Part shown: piece after piece, positions 1 to 9,998 of the stretch
Numbering within the stretch: position 1 is the stretch's first letter
Layout of the letters: every line of letters begins with the position of its first letter
Program-made: the position numbers and the translations under genes
The notes under the pieces: model-generated
The model's database searches: none
What the model was told of the DNA's origin: nothing
What the model saw: the letters and a program-made list of their open reading frames with translations, nothing else
Assembly (NCBI GenBank): GCA_022014155.1
Contig: JAKLLS010000024.1
Coordinates: forward strand, 1 to 36,273
DNA: 36,273 nt
Source: Marinobacter sp.
Lineage (GTDB): Bacteria; Pseudomonadota; Gammaproteobacteria; Pseudomonadales; Oleiphilaceae
Direction: 5' to 3'

Positions 1-256
1 GACGATTTATGCCCTCACTAATGCCTCGTAAATCGACTCGGCAGGTCAGATCAGATCATAGCGGCTGAAGGGAATAAGCGGCGTAAACATACAGATCCGG
101 TAGCTTCTTGCGTTAACCAAACCTGAACATGTCCCTCATTGTGCCCGAAGAATCGGGCACCCGGCCGCGCTACTCAAGGACCTGCAAACCTGAACCATCT
201 CACCGGCGCCCGCTGCTACGATATTGCTTCGTCCAACGATGAAGAGAATCCGCGAT

Positions 257-1378
257 ATGACTTTCCAGAATCCATCAGAAGCAATGACCATTCAACGGTT
301 GCTCACCCGCAAGGATCAACTGCATGAGAGCCGACTTGAGGACTGTCACATGGAGGCAGAACTGAGTGACGGTGAGATCATCATCAGACTTGAACGATTT
401 GGTCTGACCACTAACAACATCACTTATGCGGCATTCGGGGATGCCATGGAGTATTGGAAATTTTTCCCCACCGGCCAGGATGAGTGGGGACACATGCCTG
501 TATGGGGTATTGGCCGCGTCATTGCTTCAGCGGCCGATGGCGTCCAGGCGGGAGAGCGATACTTCGGGTACTATCCGATGGCCACGCACCTGAAACTGAC
601 CATCGATCAGGTGACCCCGCGCGGCTTTGTTGAGGTATCAGAGCAACGCCAGGGCTTGCCGGCTGCCTACAACTACTACACCAACTACGCGGGTACCGAC
701 GCCAACTCACCGGAAAGCGATTATCGGATTTTGTTGCGCCCCCTGTTCCTCACCTCGTACATGCTTTCAGACTATCTGATCGACAATGACTTTTTCGGTG
801 CCCGCCAGATCGTCATTTCCAGCGCCTCCAGCAAAACCGCATTCGGCTCGGCGTTCTGTATTCACGGGAATACCGATGCCAGAATTATCGGACTGACCTC
901 GGGCAGAAACCGGGCGTTTGTAGAAAGGCTGGAATGCTACCAGTCGGTCGCGACCTATGATGAACTCCCATCGATTGATCGCGACAGTCCCACTCTTTAC
1001 ATCGATTTCTCTGGTGACAGTCAATTGCGAGAGCGTATTCACCAGCACTTTGGCAACAATCTGGTGCACGACTGTTATGCAGGGTCGTCGTCCAACCTGG
1101 AATTCAATTACGAGAGCATTGACGATAACAACGGCAAGACCCGTTTCTTCTTCGCAGCCCCTCACTATCGTAAGCGGGTCAAGGAACTGGGCGGACGTGC
1201 GGTATTGACTGCCATGGACGCCAGGCAGGCGGAGTTTATTCAGGCTTTGAGCAATCCGGACGCCCCCTGGGTCAGCCTATGTTTCAGCGAAGGTTTTGAA
1301 GAGGCAGCGCAGGTCATCGAGCGTTTATGTCAAAACAAGGTGGGGCCTGATGAGGGTCACATTGTGCTCTTGCCCTGA
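257..1378 (+). CDS. DUF2855 family protein
   Basis: ORF 224..1378 with a likely ATG at 257 (MTFQNPSEAMTIQ...); the sequence (FGLTTNNITYAAFGDAMEYWKFFP, VISSASSKTAFGSAF) is characteristic of DUF2855. Confidence 0.8.
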   Translation: MTFQNPSEAMTIQRLLTRKDQLHESRLEDCHMEAELSDGEIIIRLERFGLTTNNITYAAFGDAMEYWKFFPTGQDEWGHMPVWGIGRVIASAADGVQAGERYFGYYPMATHLKLTIDQVTPRGFVEVSEQRQGLPAAYNYYTNYAGTDANSPESDYRILLRPLFLTSYMLSDYLIDNDFFGARQIVISSASSKTAFGSAFCIHGNTDARIIGLTSGRNRAFVERLECYQSVATYDELPSIDRDSPTLYIDFSGDSQLRERIHQHFGNNLVHDCYAGSSSNLEFNYESIDDNNGKTRFFFAAPHYRKRVKELGGRAVLTAMDARQAEFIQALSNPDAPWVSLCFSEGFEEAAQVIERLCQNKVGPDEGHIVLLP

Positions 1379-2079
1379 CCGGAGGGGGCACCGACCAGGC
1401 TCAGGCACATGGAATACGTTGTGTCGAGCCAGTCGCCAAGCTCCCGGGCGTCTACCTGGGCCAGCAGGCGATAGCGGCGGGCGCCCCATACCATGGTAAA
1501 CAGGGTCCGAATCGCTTCAGGGGAGGGCGGGTTGTCCAGATCAGGCCAGCCAGACACAATCTCGATCCAGGTGTCCGACAGTTTTTCGAAAGCCCGGCGA
1601 TGATGTGTTTCCAGTGCTATTTGCCCTTCCTGCAGGAGCATGGTGCGATCCAGGTATGGGGCCTCCGGGTCGGCTCCCGACGCTATCTTCACAAGCTCAA
1701 ACAATCGTTCTGGCCAGGCAGCATCGCAGAGCAGCTGGTCTTTAGCCCTGACCCGCTGAATGTCCCATTCGATACAGTGCCGGACATAGCCCGACAATAG
1801 CGCTGTGGTGTTCGGGAAGTATAAATAGATGGTGCCCACGGCGAAGCCGGTTTCCTCGGCAATGGCCCGTGTGGTGACCGCCTTGGGTCCCTGCCTGCAC
1901 CAGATCCGCACAAAGCCATCATAAATAGCCTGAACCGTGAACCTGGCCCTGTCCTGTCGCGGACGTTTTCGGGGAAGATGTACAACCTGTTTTTGCTGCA
2001 AACTGTTGTCTCCCTCATTTGCAGGGTTAGTGGCGGTATACTCTGTACAAACTTTAACCGTCCCCTCAATCAGTTCCAA
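1357..2079 (-). CDS. TetR/AcrR family transcriptional regulator
   Basis: N-terminal HTH (AIAEETGFAVGTIYLYFPNTTALLSGYV) typical of TetR. The exact start is uncertain. Convergent overlap with the DUF2855 gene. Confidence 0.8.
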   Translation of the reverse strand: MELIEGTVKVCTEYTATNPANEGDNSLQQKQVVHLPRKRPRQDRARFTVQAIYDGFVRIWCRQGPKAVTTRAIAEETGFAVGTIYLYFPNTTALLSGYVRHCIEWDIQRVRAKDQLLCDAAWPERLFELVKIASGADPEAPYLDRTMLLQEGQIALETHHRRAFEKLSDTWIEIVSGWPDLDNPPSPEAIRTLFTMVWGARRYRLLAQVDARELGDWLDTTYSMCLSLVGAPSGQGKSTM

Positions 2080-2304
2080 GTTCTTTGATACCCGCCGTTG
2101 GGTAATGTTGGTAGCTGGTCACCCGGTACTGACTGCGAGCGTCTGCGACCAGTGGCTCAACCAGCCTGCTAAACTGCTGTTGAGGAAGCCATGCTGGATA
2201 GTGAGAATCTTGTTCGTTCAATCACTCCAACATTTTTTTCCTGTTTCGGATACGATGGTCGTTTGATGTTGGCGAACAAGCCAAGATTTAACCTGGGGAA
2301 TATG

Positions 2305-2466
2305 ATGAGCAAGAAACCCGCAAAAGTTACATTAACGACTGCCACGATTGAGGAGCAGACGGCTGCTTTTTTAAAATCCGGAGGGGTCATTGAATATGTG
2401 GGTAAAGGTAAAAGTGGACAATATGCCTCCACAGGTTCAAAGCAGATTGACCTGAAAAGTAGCTGA
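2305..2466 (+). CDS. small conserved-looking hypothetical protein (53 aa)
   Basis: ATG at 2305 (MSKKPAKVTLTTATIEEQTAAFLKSGG...) preceded by a GGGGA Shine-Dalgarno; TGA at 2464-2466; a hairpin plus T-run follows. Confidence 0.6.
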   Translation: MSKKPAKVTLTTATIEEQTAAFLKSGGVIEYVGKGKSGQYASTGSKQIDLKSS

Positions 2467-2472
2467 TGAGTT

Positions 2473-2504
2473 CGGAGCCTGGTTGTAGAAAGTGCTCCGG
2501 TTTT
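2473..2504 (+). terminator. candidate Rho-independent terminator
   Basis: CGGAGC-N15-GCTCCG followed by GTTTTC, just downstream of the 2305..2466 ORF. Confidence 0.4.
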
Positions 2505-2511
2505 CACCAAC

Positions 2512-3003
2512 TCACGGGCAGACTTGCACGTCATCACCTAGCGCTAGCTCACCTCCTTTAACCACCCGTGTCGTAATCCCCCCATGCCCGCGCATGGCGT
2601 TGTAGCCGCCCGGCCCGAGTGCGGTTTCCATCTTGCTGCAGGGGTGGCACAGGCCCGTGTATTCCAGGACCACACCACCGATCCGGAATGTTTTGCCTTT
2701 CAGGGCCAGCAGGTTCAGGCCTGAAACCACGATGTTGCGCCGGAAAACCTCGGGGCCAATGGCTTCCCGCCCCAGGCAGGAGGCGATGGCATGCAGGTGC
2801 TCTTTCTGGATGAGGGTGACCTGTCGCTTGCTGGTCGCGCGGCCGTTGAAACGATCGCCAGCCAGGCCTTTGCCCGGGGTGACCGTCACGCTGTCGAGCG
2901 CTTTCATTGCCTCACCACGGGCGGGGCGGATGCCAATCCATTCCACGTGGCCGCACTGGGGGAGGGTGTCGAGCAGGCTTTGTAGTGGGGTTGGTTCAGT
3001 CAT
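2512..3003 (-). CDS. MOSC domain-containing protein
   Basis: Sequence GKGLAGDRFNGR...RQVTLIQKEHL...FRRNIVVSGLNLLALKGKTFRIGGVVLEYTGLCHPC matches the MOSC fold; likely start MTEPTPLQ at 3003. Confidence 0.85.
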   Translation of the reverse strand: MTEPTPLQSLLDTLPQCGHVEWIGIRPARGEAMKALDSVTVTPGKGLAGDRFNGRATSKRQVTLIQKEHLHAIASCLGREAIGPEVFRRNIVVSGLNLLALKGKTFRIGGVVLEYTGLCHPCSKMETALGPGGYNAMRGHGGITTRVVKGGELALGDDVQVCP

Positions 3004-3541
3004 TGGCGAGCGCTCGCACACATCGAAGAAACAGCTCCGCCGAGAAAAACCGGTGTTCGCCGGGCCGCTCTGCCACGAATAGCTGGCCACCGGATTCGCG
3101 GATTCCGCCCTCAATCATCAGGTTGTCATTCAGCTCAAAGTCTTCAATCGTGTGGCCCCGTTCATCCAGATCGTTTGCGCCTGCCCGTTCCCGGTAGCGC
3201 CGGCTGTCCAGGGTGAATCCGAAGGCGGGCTTGCCCTGGCCGATCATGTAGCCCACCTCGAACACGGTGCCGGGGTCGGCGCTGATGCCGCGAAAGGGCG
3301 TCAGATTGGCGATGATGGCATCGCAGCTGTCCATCAGCTCACGGTTGGCCTGGTAGATGCGGTGCCCGCGATCGGGTTTTGCGTCGTTCTCTGAAAACGC
3401 CAGCTCGGTGTCCAGCGGGTCTACACCCTCGAATCCGTATTCCTGGAGCAGGCGTTTTTTCTCGGCGACGATGGCCTGGTGCTCTCCGGCCGGGAAGAAG
3501 ACTTCGGGACCGGCGAGGTAGATGCGTTTTGGCTGTGTCAT
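2996..3541 (-). CDS. nucleoside 2-deoxyribosyltransferase family protein
   Basis: MTQPKRIYLAGPEVFFP...DAIIANLTPFRGISADPGTVFEVGYMIGQGKPAFG: motifs typical of nucleoside 2-deoxyribosyltransferases. Overlaps the MOSC gene by 8 bp. Confidence 0.85.
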   Translation of the reverse strand: MTQPKRIYLAGPEVFFPAGEHQAIVAEKKRLLQEYGFEGVDPLDTELAFSENDAKPDRGHRIYQANRELMDSCDAIIANLTPFRGISADPGTVFEVGYMIGQGKPAFGFTLDSRRYRERAGANDLDERGHTIEDFELNDNLMIEGGIRESGGQLFVAERPGEHRFFSAELFLRCVRALAND

Positions 3542-3707
3542 AGGCTGCTCATTCGCTCAGGTTCAATCGGGTTCGGGGGCTCCGTTTCGTGCGGGTGGTC
3601 TGCTCTTCCACGACACGGAGCCATGGGCGTCTGCGGGTTACCAGGTTATGGGCTAGTATAAGTCCAGAATATGGAATCAGCGTTTCCCAAATTTACAGGC
3701 CTCAACT

Positions 3708-4715
3708 ATGGCGTACAGAGTTGTCACCCTGAGGAACTACGGAGGCCCGGACGCTCTCCAGGTTGAGACCATTGATGAGCTTCCGGAGCCTCGAGAGGGA
3801 GAGGTCCGCGTTAGAGTTCTGGCGTGCAGTGCGGCTTACACCGACACTCTGATCCGACGGGGCATATACCCTGACGTCCCTAAAAAGCCCCCCTTCACGC
3901 CCGGCTACGACATGCTGGGTGTTGTTGATAAATTGGGTGCCGGGGTCACCTATCTGGCCGTGGGCGACAAGGTGGCCGAGCTCACGGTCATCGGCTCCTA
4001 TTCCGAGTACATGGTTCTTTCAGCGGATCGACTCATCCGTGTTCCCCAAAACGTCGATACTGCCGAGGCGGTTTCACTGATTCTGACCTACGTAACTGCT
4101 TACCAGATGCTCACACGTTCGGCAAAGGTGCAGCAGGGCGACAGCGTTCTGATTCATGGTGCTGGCGGCGCTGTGGGACGTGCTTTGCTTGAGTTAAGTG
4201 CTGTTTTAAATCTCAGGATGTATGGCACTGCCTCGAAGTCACAACATGATTTGCTGCGATCCTTGACTTGCGTGCCCATAGATTACAAAGAAGAGGATTT
4301 TGTTGAGTCAATCCGGAGTGTTGAACCGCAAGGTGTAAAAGCAGTTTTCGATGGCATAGGCGGAGATAACCTCAAGCGCTCTGTGAAGGTCCTTTGCAAG
4401 AATGGCACGCTCGTGGCCTTTGGTTCGTATTACGCCAGCTCATCAAAAGATTTAATCAGAGATTTTCTGCGTGTGAACTTCTGGAATGCCGTTCCATGGC
4501 GACCCTCGGCGACCTTCTATTCCATTGGCGCCTGGCACCGAAAACATCATGATTGGTTCAGAGACGACCTGACGACACTCTTAAATTGGCTTTCCGACGA
4601 AAAGATCAAGCCCTCCATCAGCAGGAAAATGAAACTGGAAGAGGCGCCTGTCGCTCATGATCTATTAGATAAAGGGTTGGCCAAGGGGAAACTCGTGTTG
4701 ATGGTTGGCGAATAA
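3708..4715 (+). CDS. zinc-binding-type/quinone-oxidoreductase-like medium-chain dehydrogenase
   Basis: MDR fold: PFTPGYDMLGVVDKLGAGV, GDSVLIHGAGGAVGRALLEL. Confidence 0.85.
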   Translation: MAYRVVTLRNYGGPDALQVETIDELPEPREGEVRVRVLACSAAYTDTLIRRGIYPDVPKKPPFTPGYDMLGVVDKLGAGVTYLAVGDKVAELTVIGSYSEYMVLSADRLIRVPQNVDTAEAVSLILTYVTAYQMLTRSAKVQQGDSVLIHGAGGAVGRALLELSAVLNLRMYGTASKSQHDLLRSLTCVPIDYKEEDFVESIRSVEPQGVKAVFDGIGGDNLKRSVKVLCKNGTLVAFGSYYASSSKDLIRDFLRVNFWNAVPWRPSATFYSIGAWHRKHHDWFRDDLTTLLNWLSDEKIKPSISRKMKLEEAPVAHDLLDKGLAKGKLVLMVGE

Positions 4716-4755
4716 CGAATATCCGGAGCATTCTGAATCCCTGATGGGGGGCTGG

Positions 4756-4792
4756 TTTCTGAGCCGAATAATTACCATATTCGGCTCAGAAA
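4756..4792. terminator. candidate bidirectional terminator (15-bp perfect inverted repeat)
   Basis: TTTCTGAGCCGAATA-attacca-TATTCGGCTCAGAAA between convergent genes ending at 4715 (+) and 4816 (-). Confidence 0.55.
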
Positions 4793-4815
4793 TTGATTTG
4801 ATAAGGCCAGTGATC

Positions 4816-5484
4816 TCAGTCGCTCAGGTTCAATCCCATGTCCCAGAAGTCGATTTCCAGCCGGGTCGCGTCCCGGAAGATTCGGGTCAGCTGCTCGAAC
4901 CGGGTGGCGGACACGTCGGCCAGTCGTTCATCCAGCCAGTGAATCTCCGCCTGCATGGCGTCCTGGAACTCGTCGCTTTCATACATGGCGATCCAGGCAT
5001 CGTAGGGGTTGGCGTCGCCCCGAATGGTTTCCGCGCGGCGGTTCAGCCAGTTGGCAATCTCGCCATAGCCCACCATACAGGGGGACAGGGCCACATGCAG
5101 GTCCAGCAGATCGCCGCGGTTGCCGGTGTCGAGCACATATCGGGTGTAGGCGAGGGTGGCACGGGCTTCCGGCAGGTTGGCCAGTTCGTCCTCTGAAATG
5201 CCCCACTCGTTGCAGTATTGGATGTGCAAGTCCAGCTCGGTATCCAGGATCGCCTGCAGTCCGTCTTTGGCCTGCCGCAGATCCGACAGGGTCGGGCTTT
5301 TGTAGGCGGCCAGGGCAAAAGCGCGGGCAAACTGGATCAGGAACAGGTAGTCCTGTTTGAGGTAATGCTGGAATGCCTCCGCAGCCAGTGAGGCATCGCC
5401 CAGTTGCCGAACAAAGCTGTGCTCGATGTAGTCGCGCCATTCTGTCGGGCAGTGCTTTTTGAGGTCTTCAAACTGATAGGGCAT
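4816..5484 (-). CDS. TenA/thiaminase II family protein
   Basis: All-helical TenA-like sequence with a conserved Cys in HVALSPCMVGYGEIANWL. Confidence 0.8.
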   Translation of the reverse strand: MPYQFEDLKKHCPTEWRDYIEHSFVRQLGDASLAAEAFQHYLKQDYLFLIQFARAFALAAYKSPTLSDLRQAKDGLQAILDTELDLHIQYCNEWGISEDELANLPEARATLAYTRYVLDTGNRGDLLDLHVALSPCMVGYGEIANWLNRRAETIRGDANPYDAWIAMYESDEFQDAMQAEIHWLDERLADVSATRFEQLTRIFRDATRLEIDFWDMGLNLSD

Positions 5485-5590
5485 GGAGTTGCTCTTGTGA
5501 AGGGTTTAGTCGCATTATTCCAGAAGTCGGGGGCTTTGTTCGAGGGAGAAGTGCCTTGAATCAGAATCGGCCTGGACCGGGAGGCTTATC

Positions 5591-6694
5591 ATGCGTATCA
5601 CGAGTGTGGAGGTGTATACCGCCGGCCTGGAATACGCCGGCAAGGCTTATGCTTTTGCGGGTGGGCGTTCACATAAAAGGTTTACCAGTACCGTGGTCGT
5701 GCTGACCACGGATATGGGCGTTACTGGTTATGGCGAGGTTTGTCCCTGCGGTCCCAACTACATGGCCGCTTTTGCCGAGGGGCTCCCCTCGTGCCTGTCT
5801 TTGCTGGCGCCTGTTGTCATCGGAGAAGATCCACGCCAGACCTCTTTCATCTATGAGCGCATGGATCAGGCGCTGACCGGACACGCTGTTGCCAAGGCTG
5901 CCATTGATATCGCCTGCTGGGACATACTGGGCAAAGCGGCGGGACTGCCCGTCTACACTCTACTGGGCGGGCTCCAGATGCCCTCCATGCCTTTGCACCG
6001 GATTGTTTCTCTGGGTGAGCCGGAAGAGATGGAAGCGTCTTTGCAACGCTATCGTTCTGAAGGGTTCCGGCACATTCAGATCAAGCTGGGGCATCGGGTT
6101 GAGGAGGACATCGACCTCATCCGGGCTCTGAGCAAGTTCAAACACTCCGATGAGCTTTGGGTTGGAGACATTAATGCAGCCTGGCGGCGGGATCAGGCTG
6201 TGCGATTTTCACAGGCGATCGACGGGTTGGACCTTTATCTGGAGCAGCCCTGCCGGGGCTATGAGGAATGCCTGTCGGTCCGGCGTCGGATAAGGCATCC
6301 AGTCAAGCTGGATGAGAGCCTCAACTCCCTGGCCGATGTACAACGGGCTCTCTGCGACGATGCCATGGATGCGATGGCTCTGAAGGTAAGCAAGTTTGGT
6401 GGCCTGACCCCCTCCAGAATCATAAGGGATGTGTGCGTGGATGCCGGAATACCCATGACAATCGAAGATGCGTGGGGCAGCGGCATAGCCACGGCAGCCT
6501 ATGCCCATCTGGCGGCGAGTACACCGGCCAGGGCTTTGCTGAATACAACGGATCTTCACAATTACAACACGGCTCAGCTTGCCACCGGTGCCCCCGAAGT
6601 GTCCGGTGGCCGAATGACGCTGAGTGATCGCCCCGGGCTGGGCGTGACTCCGGATTTCAGCATGCTGACACTGCGTGACGTCTACGAGGCATAA
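5591..6694 (+). CDS. mandelate racemase/muconate lactonizing enzyme family (enolase superfamily), possibly a hydroxyproline/betaine-type dehydratase
   Basis: MRITSVEVYTAGLEYAGKAYAF...; AIDIACWDILGKAAGLPVYTLLGG; IQIKLG; VGDINAAW; YLEQPC; KLDESL; IEDAWGSGIATAA. Substrate assignment is not secure. Confidence 0.8.
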   Translation: MRITSVEVYTAGLEYAGKAYAFAGGRSHKRFTSTVVVLTTDMGVTGYGEVCPCGPNYMAAFAEGLPSCLSLLAPVVIGEDPRQTSFIYERMDQALTGHAVAKAAIDIACWDILGKAAGLPVYTLLGGLQMPSMPLHRIVSLGEPEEMEASLQRYRSEGFRHIQIKLGHRVEEDIDLIRALSKFKHSDELWVGDINAAWRRDQAVRFSQAIDGLDLYLEQPCRGYEECLSVRRRIRHPVKLDESLNSLADVQRALCDDAMDAMALKVSKFGGLTPSRIIRDVCVDAGIPMTIEDAWGSGIATAAYAHLAASTPARALLNTTDLHNYNTAQLATGAPEVSGGRMTLSDRPGLGVTPDFSMLTLRDVYEA

Positions 6695-6719
6695 AGAAAA
6701 TCAGGAGCGGGCATCATGG

Positions 6720-7409
6720 TTATTGGCTGATCATGTCCAACGCCAACAGCTCCTGCAACATGCTATAACTCAGCCCCCATATGCAGTAATCCTGATATCG
6801 GCAACAGGGGAGTTTCAAGGTGCCAATAGGCGTGCGCCAGGGCAGTCTGCTCTGGTTCTCTTTGGCTGCGAGGTAGTCGAGGGGAACCCACACTACTCGC
6901 TCGACTTCATGGTTCAGCGTGACAGGCTGTGTTCCCTGCCACTCGTAAACGTAGGGCGTGACGACCATCGGTCGCCAGCGGCTGTGATGGCGGGTAATCA
7001 GGTCAGAGAGCCGGGCCTGGAAACGGCCATGGCGCATCAGGTCGACACCGGTTTCTTCGAGGGTTTCCCGTTCGGCGGCTGCTCGGGGCGTGGCGTCATT
7101 CGATTGCATGCGCCCCCCGGGAAAGGCCATGTCCCCGGACCAGGGATCGCCTTCCCGACGGGCCCGCTGGATAAACAGCAACTCCACTCCGCCATCCTTC
7201 GTGCGCCGATAGATTAAAGCGACGGAGGCGCGGGTCAGGCGCCGCCGGAAAGGTAGCTTTTGGGGGCGCAAGGATGGCGCCCAGCGGTTTGGTGTCACAG
7301 AGTTCTGTCCTTTGTTGTTCGCTGACAGTCTACTCAGGCAAAGTCGTATTTTCCGCCTTTTTCGAGCGCTTTCTGGTAAGCCGGTCTGGCGTGCACTCGT
7401 TCCACCCAT
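6720..7409 (-). CDS. Nudix hydrolase (CoA pyrophosphatase-like)
   Basis: Nudix-like box: GGRMQSNDATPRAAAERETLEETGV. The N-terminal start is uncertain and the ORF overlaps the neighbouring GST gene. Confidence 0.85.
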   Translation of the reverse strand: MGGTSARQTGLPESARKRRKIRLCLSRLSANNKGQNSVTPNRWAPSLRPQKLPFRRRLTRASVALIYRRTKDGGVELLFIQRARREGDPWSGDMAFPGGRMQSNDATPRAAAERETLEETGVDLMRHGRFQARLSDLITRHHSRWRPMVVTPYVYEWQGTQPVTLNHEVERVVWVPLDYLAAKENQSRLPWRTPIGTLKLPCCRYQDYCIWGLSYSMLQELLALDMISQ

Positions 7410-8002
7410 GCGGTGATATGAGGCCGGTTTTCACCAACGATACCCCGTGCGACTGAGGCTTCCAATGGAAAGCTCATCTGAATATCCGCCGCGCTGAGGT
7501 TATCCCCCAGAAACCAGGTGTTTTTCGCCAGGTGGGATTCGACAAAATCCAGGTGCGTCTTGATCATCGGGCCGATGAACGTTTCAGTGGTTTTGTCGGC
7601 AATGCCTTTGGCCACCGGTTTTACAAAAAACGGCATCGGGCTGGTTTTAACCTTTTGAAATACCAGGCGCATCACCAGTGGTGGCATCAACGAGCCTTCG
7701 GCGTAATGCAGCCAGTAAGTGAAATCAAGCCACGCCTGGCCGCCGGTCTCCGGCAGCATGGTGTCTTTACCATAGGTGTGGGCAAGGTATTCGATAATGG
7801 CGCCGGATTCGGCCACCACCAGATCGCCGTCGGTGATCACCGGTGATTTGCCCAGTGGGTGTGTTTTTTTGAGGCTTGCTGGTGCCAGCATGGTTTGGGG
7901 ATCACGCTCGTATCGCTGGATCTCATAGGGCACGCCCAGCTCTTCCAGCATCCAGAGAACGCGTTGTGAGCGGGAATTATTGAGGTGGTGAACTGTAATC
8001 AT
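7334..8002 (-). CDS. glutathione S-transferase
   Basis: MITVHHLNNSRSQRVLWMLEELGVPYEI...LGKSPVITDGDLVVAESGAIIEYL: thioredoxin-fold GST N-terminus. Confidence 0.9.
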   Translation of the reverse strand: MITVHHLNNSRSQRVLWMLEELGVPYEIQRYERDPQTMLAPASLKKTHPLGKSPVITDGDLVVAESGAIIEYLAHTYGKDTMLPETGGQAWLDFTYWLHYAEGSLMPPLVMRLVFQKVKTSPMPFFVKPVAKGIADKTTETFIGPMIKTHLDFVESHLAKNTWFLGDNLSAADIQMSFPLEASVARGIVGENRPHITAWVERVHARPAYQKALEKGGKYDFA

Positions 8003-8093
8003 GCAGAAACTCCGTTCGCATCAATAGAATTGGCAGGCTAGCAGAGTACTCCGCAAATGGCCTTTTGGTTCACCACCACTGTGCGCTGATTCA

Positions 8094-8987
8094 CTAACTT
8101 CGGTTTCGGACTGCTGCGGCATGACGTTTGAGGTCTGTGATGATCTCGGGCACTTTGAGGGGCAACACTCTGAGGGCCGCTTTTAAAAGGTAAATGAAGA
8201 GATTCATCCGCTTGTACCAGAGCACTTGGCGAATCTTTTTCTTCATTGGGCGGTAGCCTTCGAGGTAAAGCTCTTCCAGGCAGTCGGCGTTGTTGGTCAG
8301 GCTGTAACGGCTCAGATCCAGCGGTACCGCTATGTCTGCTTTTTTCAGTTGCTTGCGGGTATTGAAGTCGATACCAATGTTGATGGCGTTGCTGATCACA
8401 TCAAGTGTATCTTCCGGTTTCGGGTAGCGGCCGACATGGCTGAGATCAACCGCGACGATGATGCCCGCACCCATGCCCGCCAACGGCGAGATCGGGACAT
8501 TTTCAACCAGCCCGCCGTCGACCAGAATGCGACCATTCACTTCCACCGGAACAAACAGGCCGGGCACAGCCATGGAGGCACAGACAGCGTCCGCCAGGTT
8601 GCCTTCTCTGAATATCAGCTGTTCGCCGGTTTCAATATCCGTTGCGCAAATGGCGAGGGGGATGTCGGCATCTTCAATCCGGCAATCCCCCAGATCCCGA
8701 TGGATCATCTCCCGAATGGCATTGGTACTGAACAGCCCGCCGCGCTCCAGGGTGAAGTTGAGAATCTTGGACAGGTTCAGGGTTGAGCCAATGGAAAGTA
8801 TGGACTCTGCCGGGCGGCCGAAGGCGTAATAACTCGCGACCAGTGCGCCCACACTGGTACCCGAAATACAATGAATCCGGATGCGCTCTTCTTCGAAGGC
8901 CTTCAGTGCGCCAATGTGCGCAATGCCCTTGGCGGCGCCGCCCCCCAGGGCGAGACCGATACGGGTGTTAAAGGGATTGAGTTTCAT
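8094..8987 (-). CDS. patatin-like phospholipase
   Basis: GLALGGGAAKGIAHIGAL oxyanion loop, GTSVGA (GxSxG), DGGLVENVP (catalytic DGG). Start MKLNPF at 8987. Confidence 0.9.
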   Translation of the reverse strand: MKLNPFNTRIGLALGGGAAKGIAHIGALKAFEEERIRIHCISGTSVGALVASYYAFGRPAESILSIGSTLNLSKILNFTLERGGLFSTNAIREMIHRDLGDCRIEDADIPLAICATDIETGEQLIFREGNLADAVCASMAVPGLFVPVEVNGRILVDGGLVENVPISPLAGMGAGIIVAVDLSHVGRYPKPEDTLDVISNAINIGIDFNTRKQLKKADIAVPLDLSRYSLTNNADCLEELYLEGYRPMKKKIRQVLWYKRMNLFIYLLKAALRVLPLKVPEIITDLKRHAAAVRNRS

Positions 8988-9171
8988 GCAGTAGTGCCAG
9001 TTGATGTTATGGAGGGAAAGCTTCGAGTAGATATTAACAGACCTGGCCCACCTCACTCGTTGATTGTTCTCGATTAAACCTGTGCCGACTTTTCGTTAGC
9101 GGTACGCCTTTGCATTCTTCGGAGTTCGTCCCCATAAACCCGATAACAACCCACAGCACTGGAGGTACACA

Positions 9172-9627
9172 ATGGCGGAATCATCACTCAAGGAACAGTT
9201 GAACAACGCGGTAAAAAACGCGATGCGGAACAGGGATAAAACTCGTCTTGTTACCTTGCGTATGGCCCAGGCCGCGGTCAAGCAGATCGAGATTGATGAG
9301 CGCCGCGATCTGGAGGACGAGGATGTTCTGAAAGTGCTGGATAAAATGCTCAAGCAACGCCGCGATGCCGCCAGTCAATACGATGAGGCCGGTCGCGAGG
9401 AGTTGGGCGACAAGGAACGGGCGGAAATGGTGATTATCGAGGAATTCATGCCCGCCGCCCTGACCGAGGATGATCTGGACGGTTTGATTCGCATGTCCAT
9501 CAGCTCGACCGACGCCCAGGGAATGCAGGATATGGGGCGTGTTATGAACCACCTGCGCCCCCAGGTTCTTGGTCGGGTCGATATGGGGCATCTGAGCAAG
9601 AAGGTGCGGGCCGCGCTGGCGGGCTAA
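9172..9627 (+). CDS. GatB/YqeY domain-containing protein
   Basis: MAESSLKEQLNNAVKNAMRNRDKTRLVTLRMAQAAVKQIEIDERRDL...: YqeY family; good length (151 aa). Confidence 0.9.
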   Translation: MAESSLKEQLNNAVKNAMRNRDKTRLVTLRMAQAAVKQIEIDERRDLEDEDVLKVLDKMLKQRRDAASQYDEAGREELGDKERAEMVIIEEFMPAALTEDDLDGLIRMSISSTDAQGMQDMGRVMNHLRPQVLGRVDMGHLSKKVRAALAG

Positions 9628-9639
9628 GAGCCCGCGTTC

Positions 9640-9930
9640 TCACTGATTTCTGCGAGGCCTGCCGAAAAGCACGCGCAACTCATCCTTTGCGGCCTCAAGA
9701 TGGTCTCTTTGCTCCGGGGGGAGTTGTTTACCCGCCCGGTTGATGTAAAACGTCAGCATCGACATGGCAGACCGATATGGATCCGATTTGCGACGCTTGC
9801 TCTCTTCGGCGGACTTCTTCAGGGAGCGCGCGATTTCCCGGGGATCTTCAAGGGCAAACACACCCCGCTCAAGGTCGAGGGCATCGCTGGAATCGGTCAC
9901 CTTCTGCGACCAGTGTTCAGATTTATCCAT
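9640..9930 (-). CDS. DUF3175-like protein
   Basis: MDKSEHWSQKVTDSSDALDLERGVFALEDPREIARSLKKSAEESKRRKSDPYRSAMSMLTFYINRAGKQLP; start at 9930. Confidence 0.7.
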   Translation of the reverse strand: MDKSEHWSQKVTDSSDALDLERGVFALEDPREIARSLKKSAEESKRRKSDPYRSAMSMLTFYINRAGKQLPPEQRDHLEAAKDELRVLFGRPRRNQ

Positions 9931-9998
9931 AACCCACCTCCAGTCGTGTGTCGAGCATTCCCGAAAACCTTTCCTCCGATATCTTGAATTGTAAGAGA

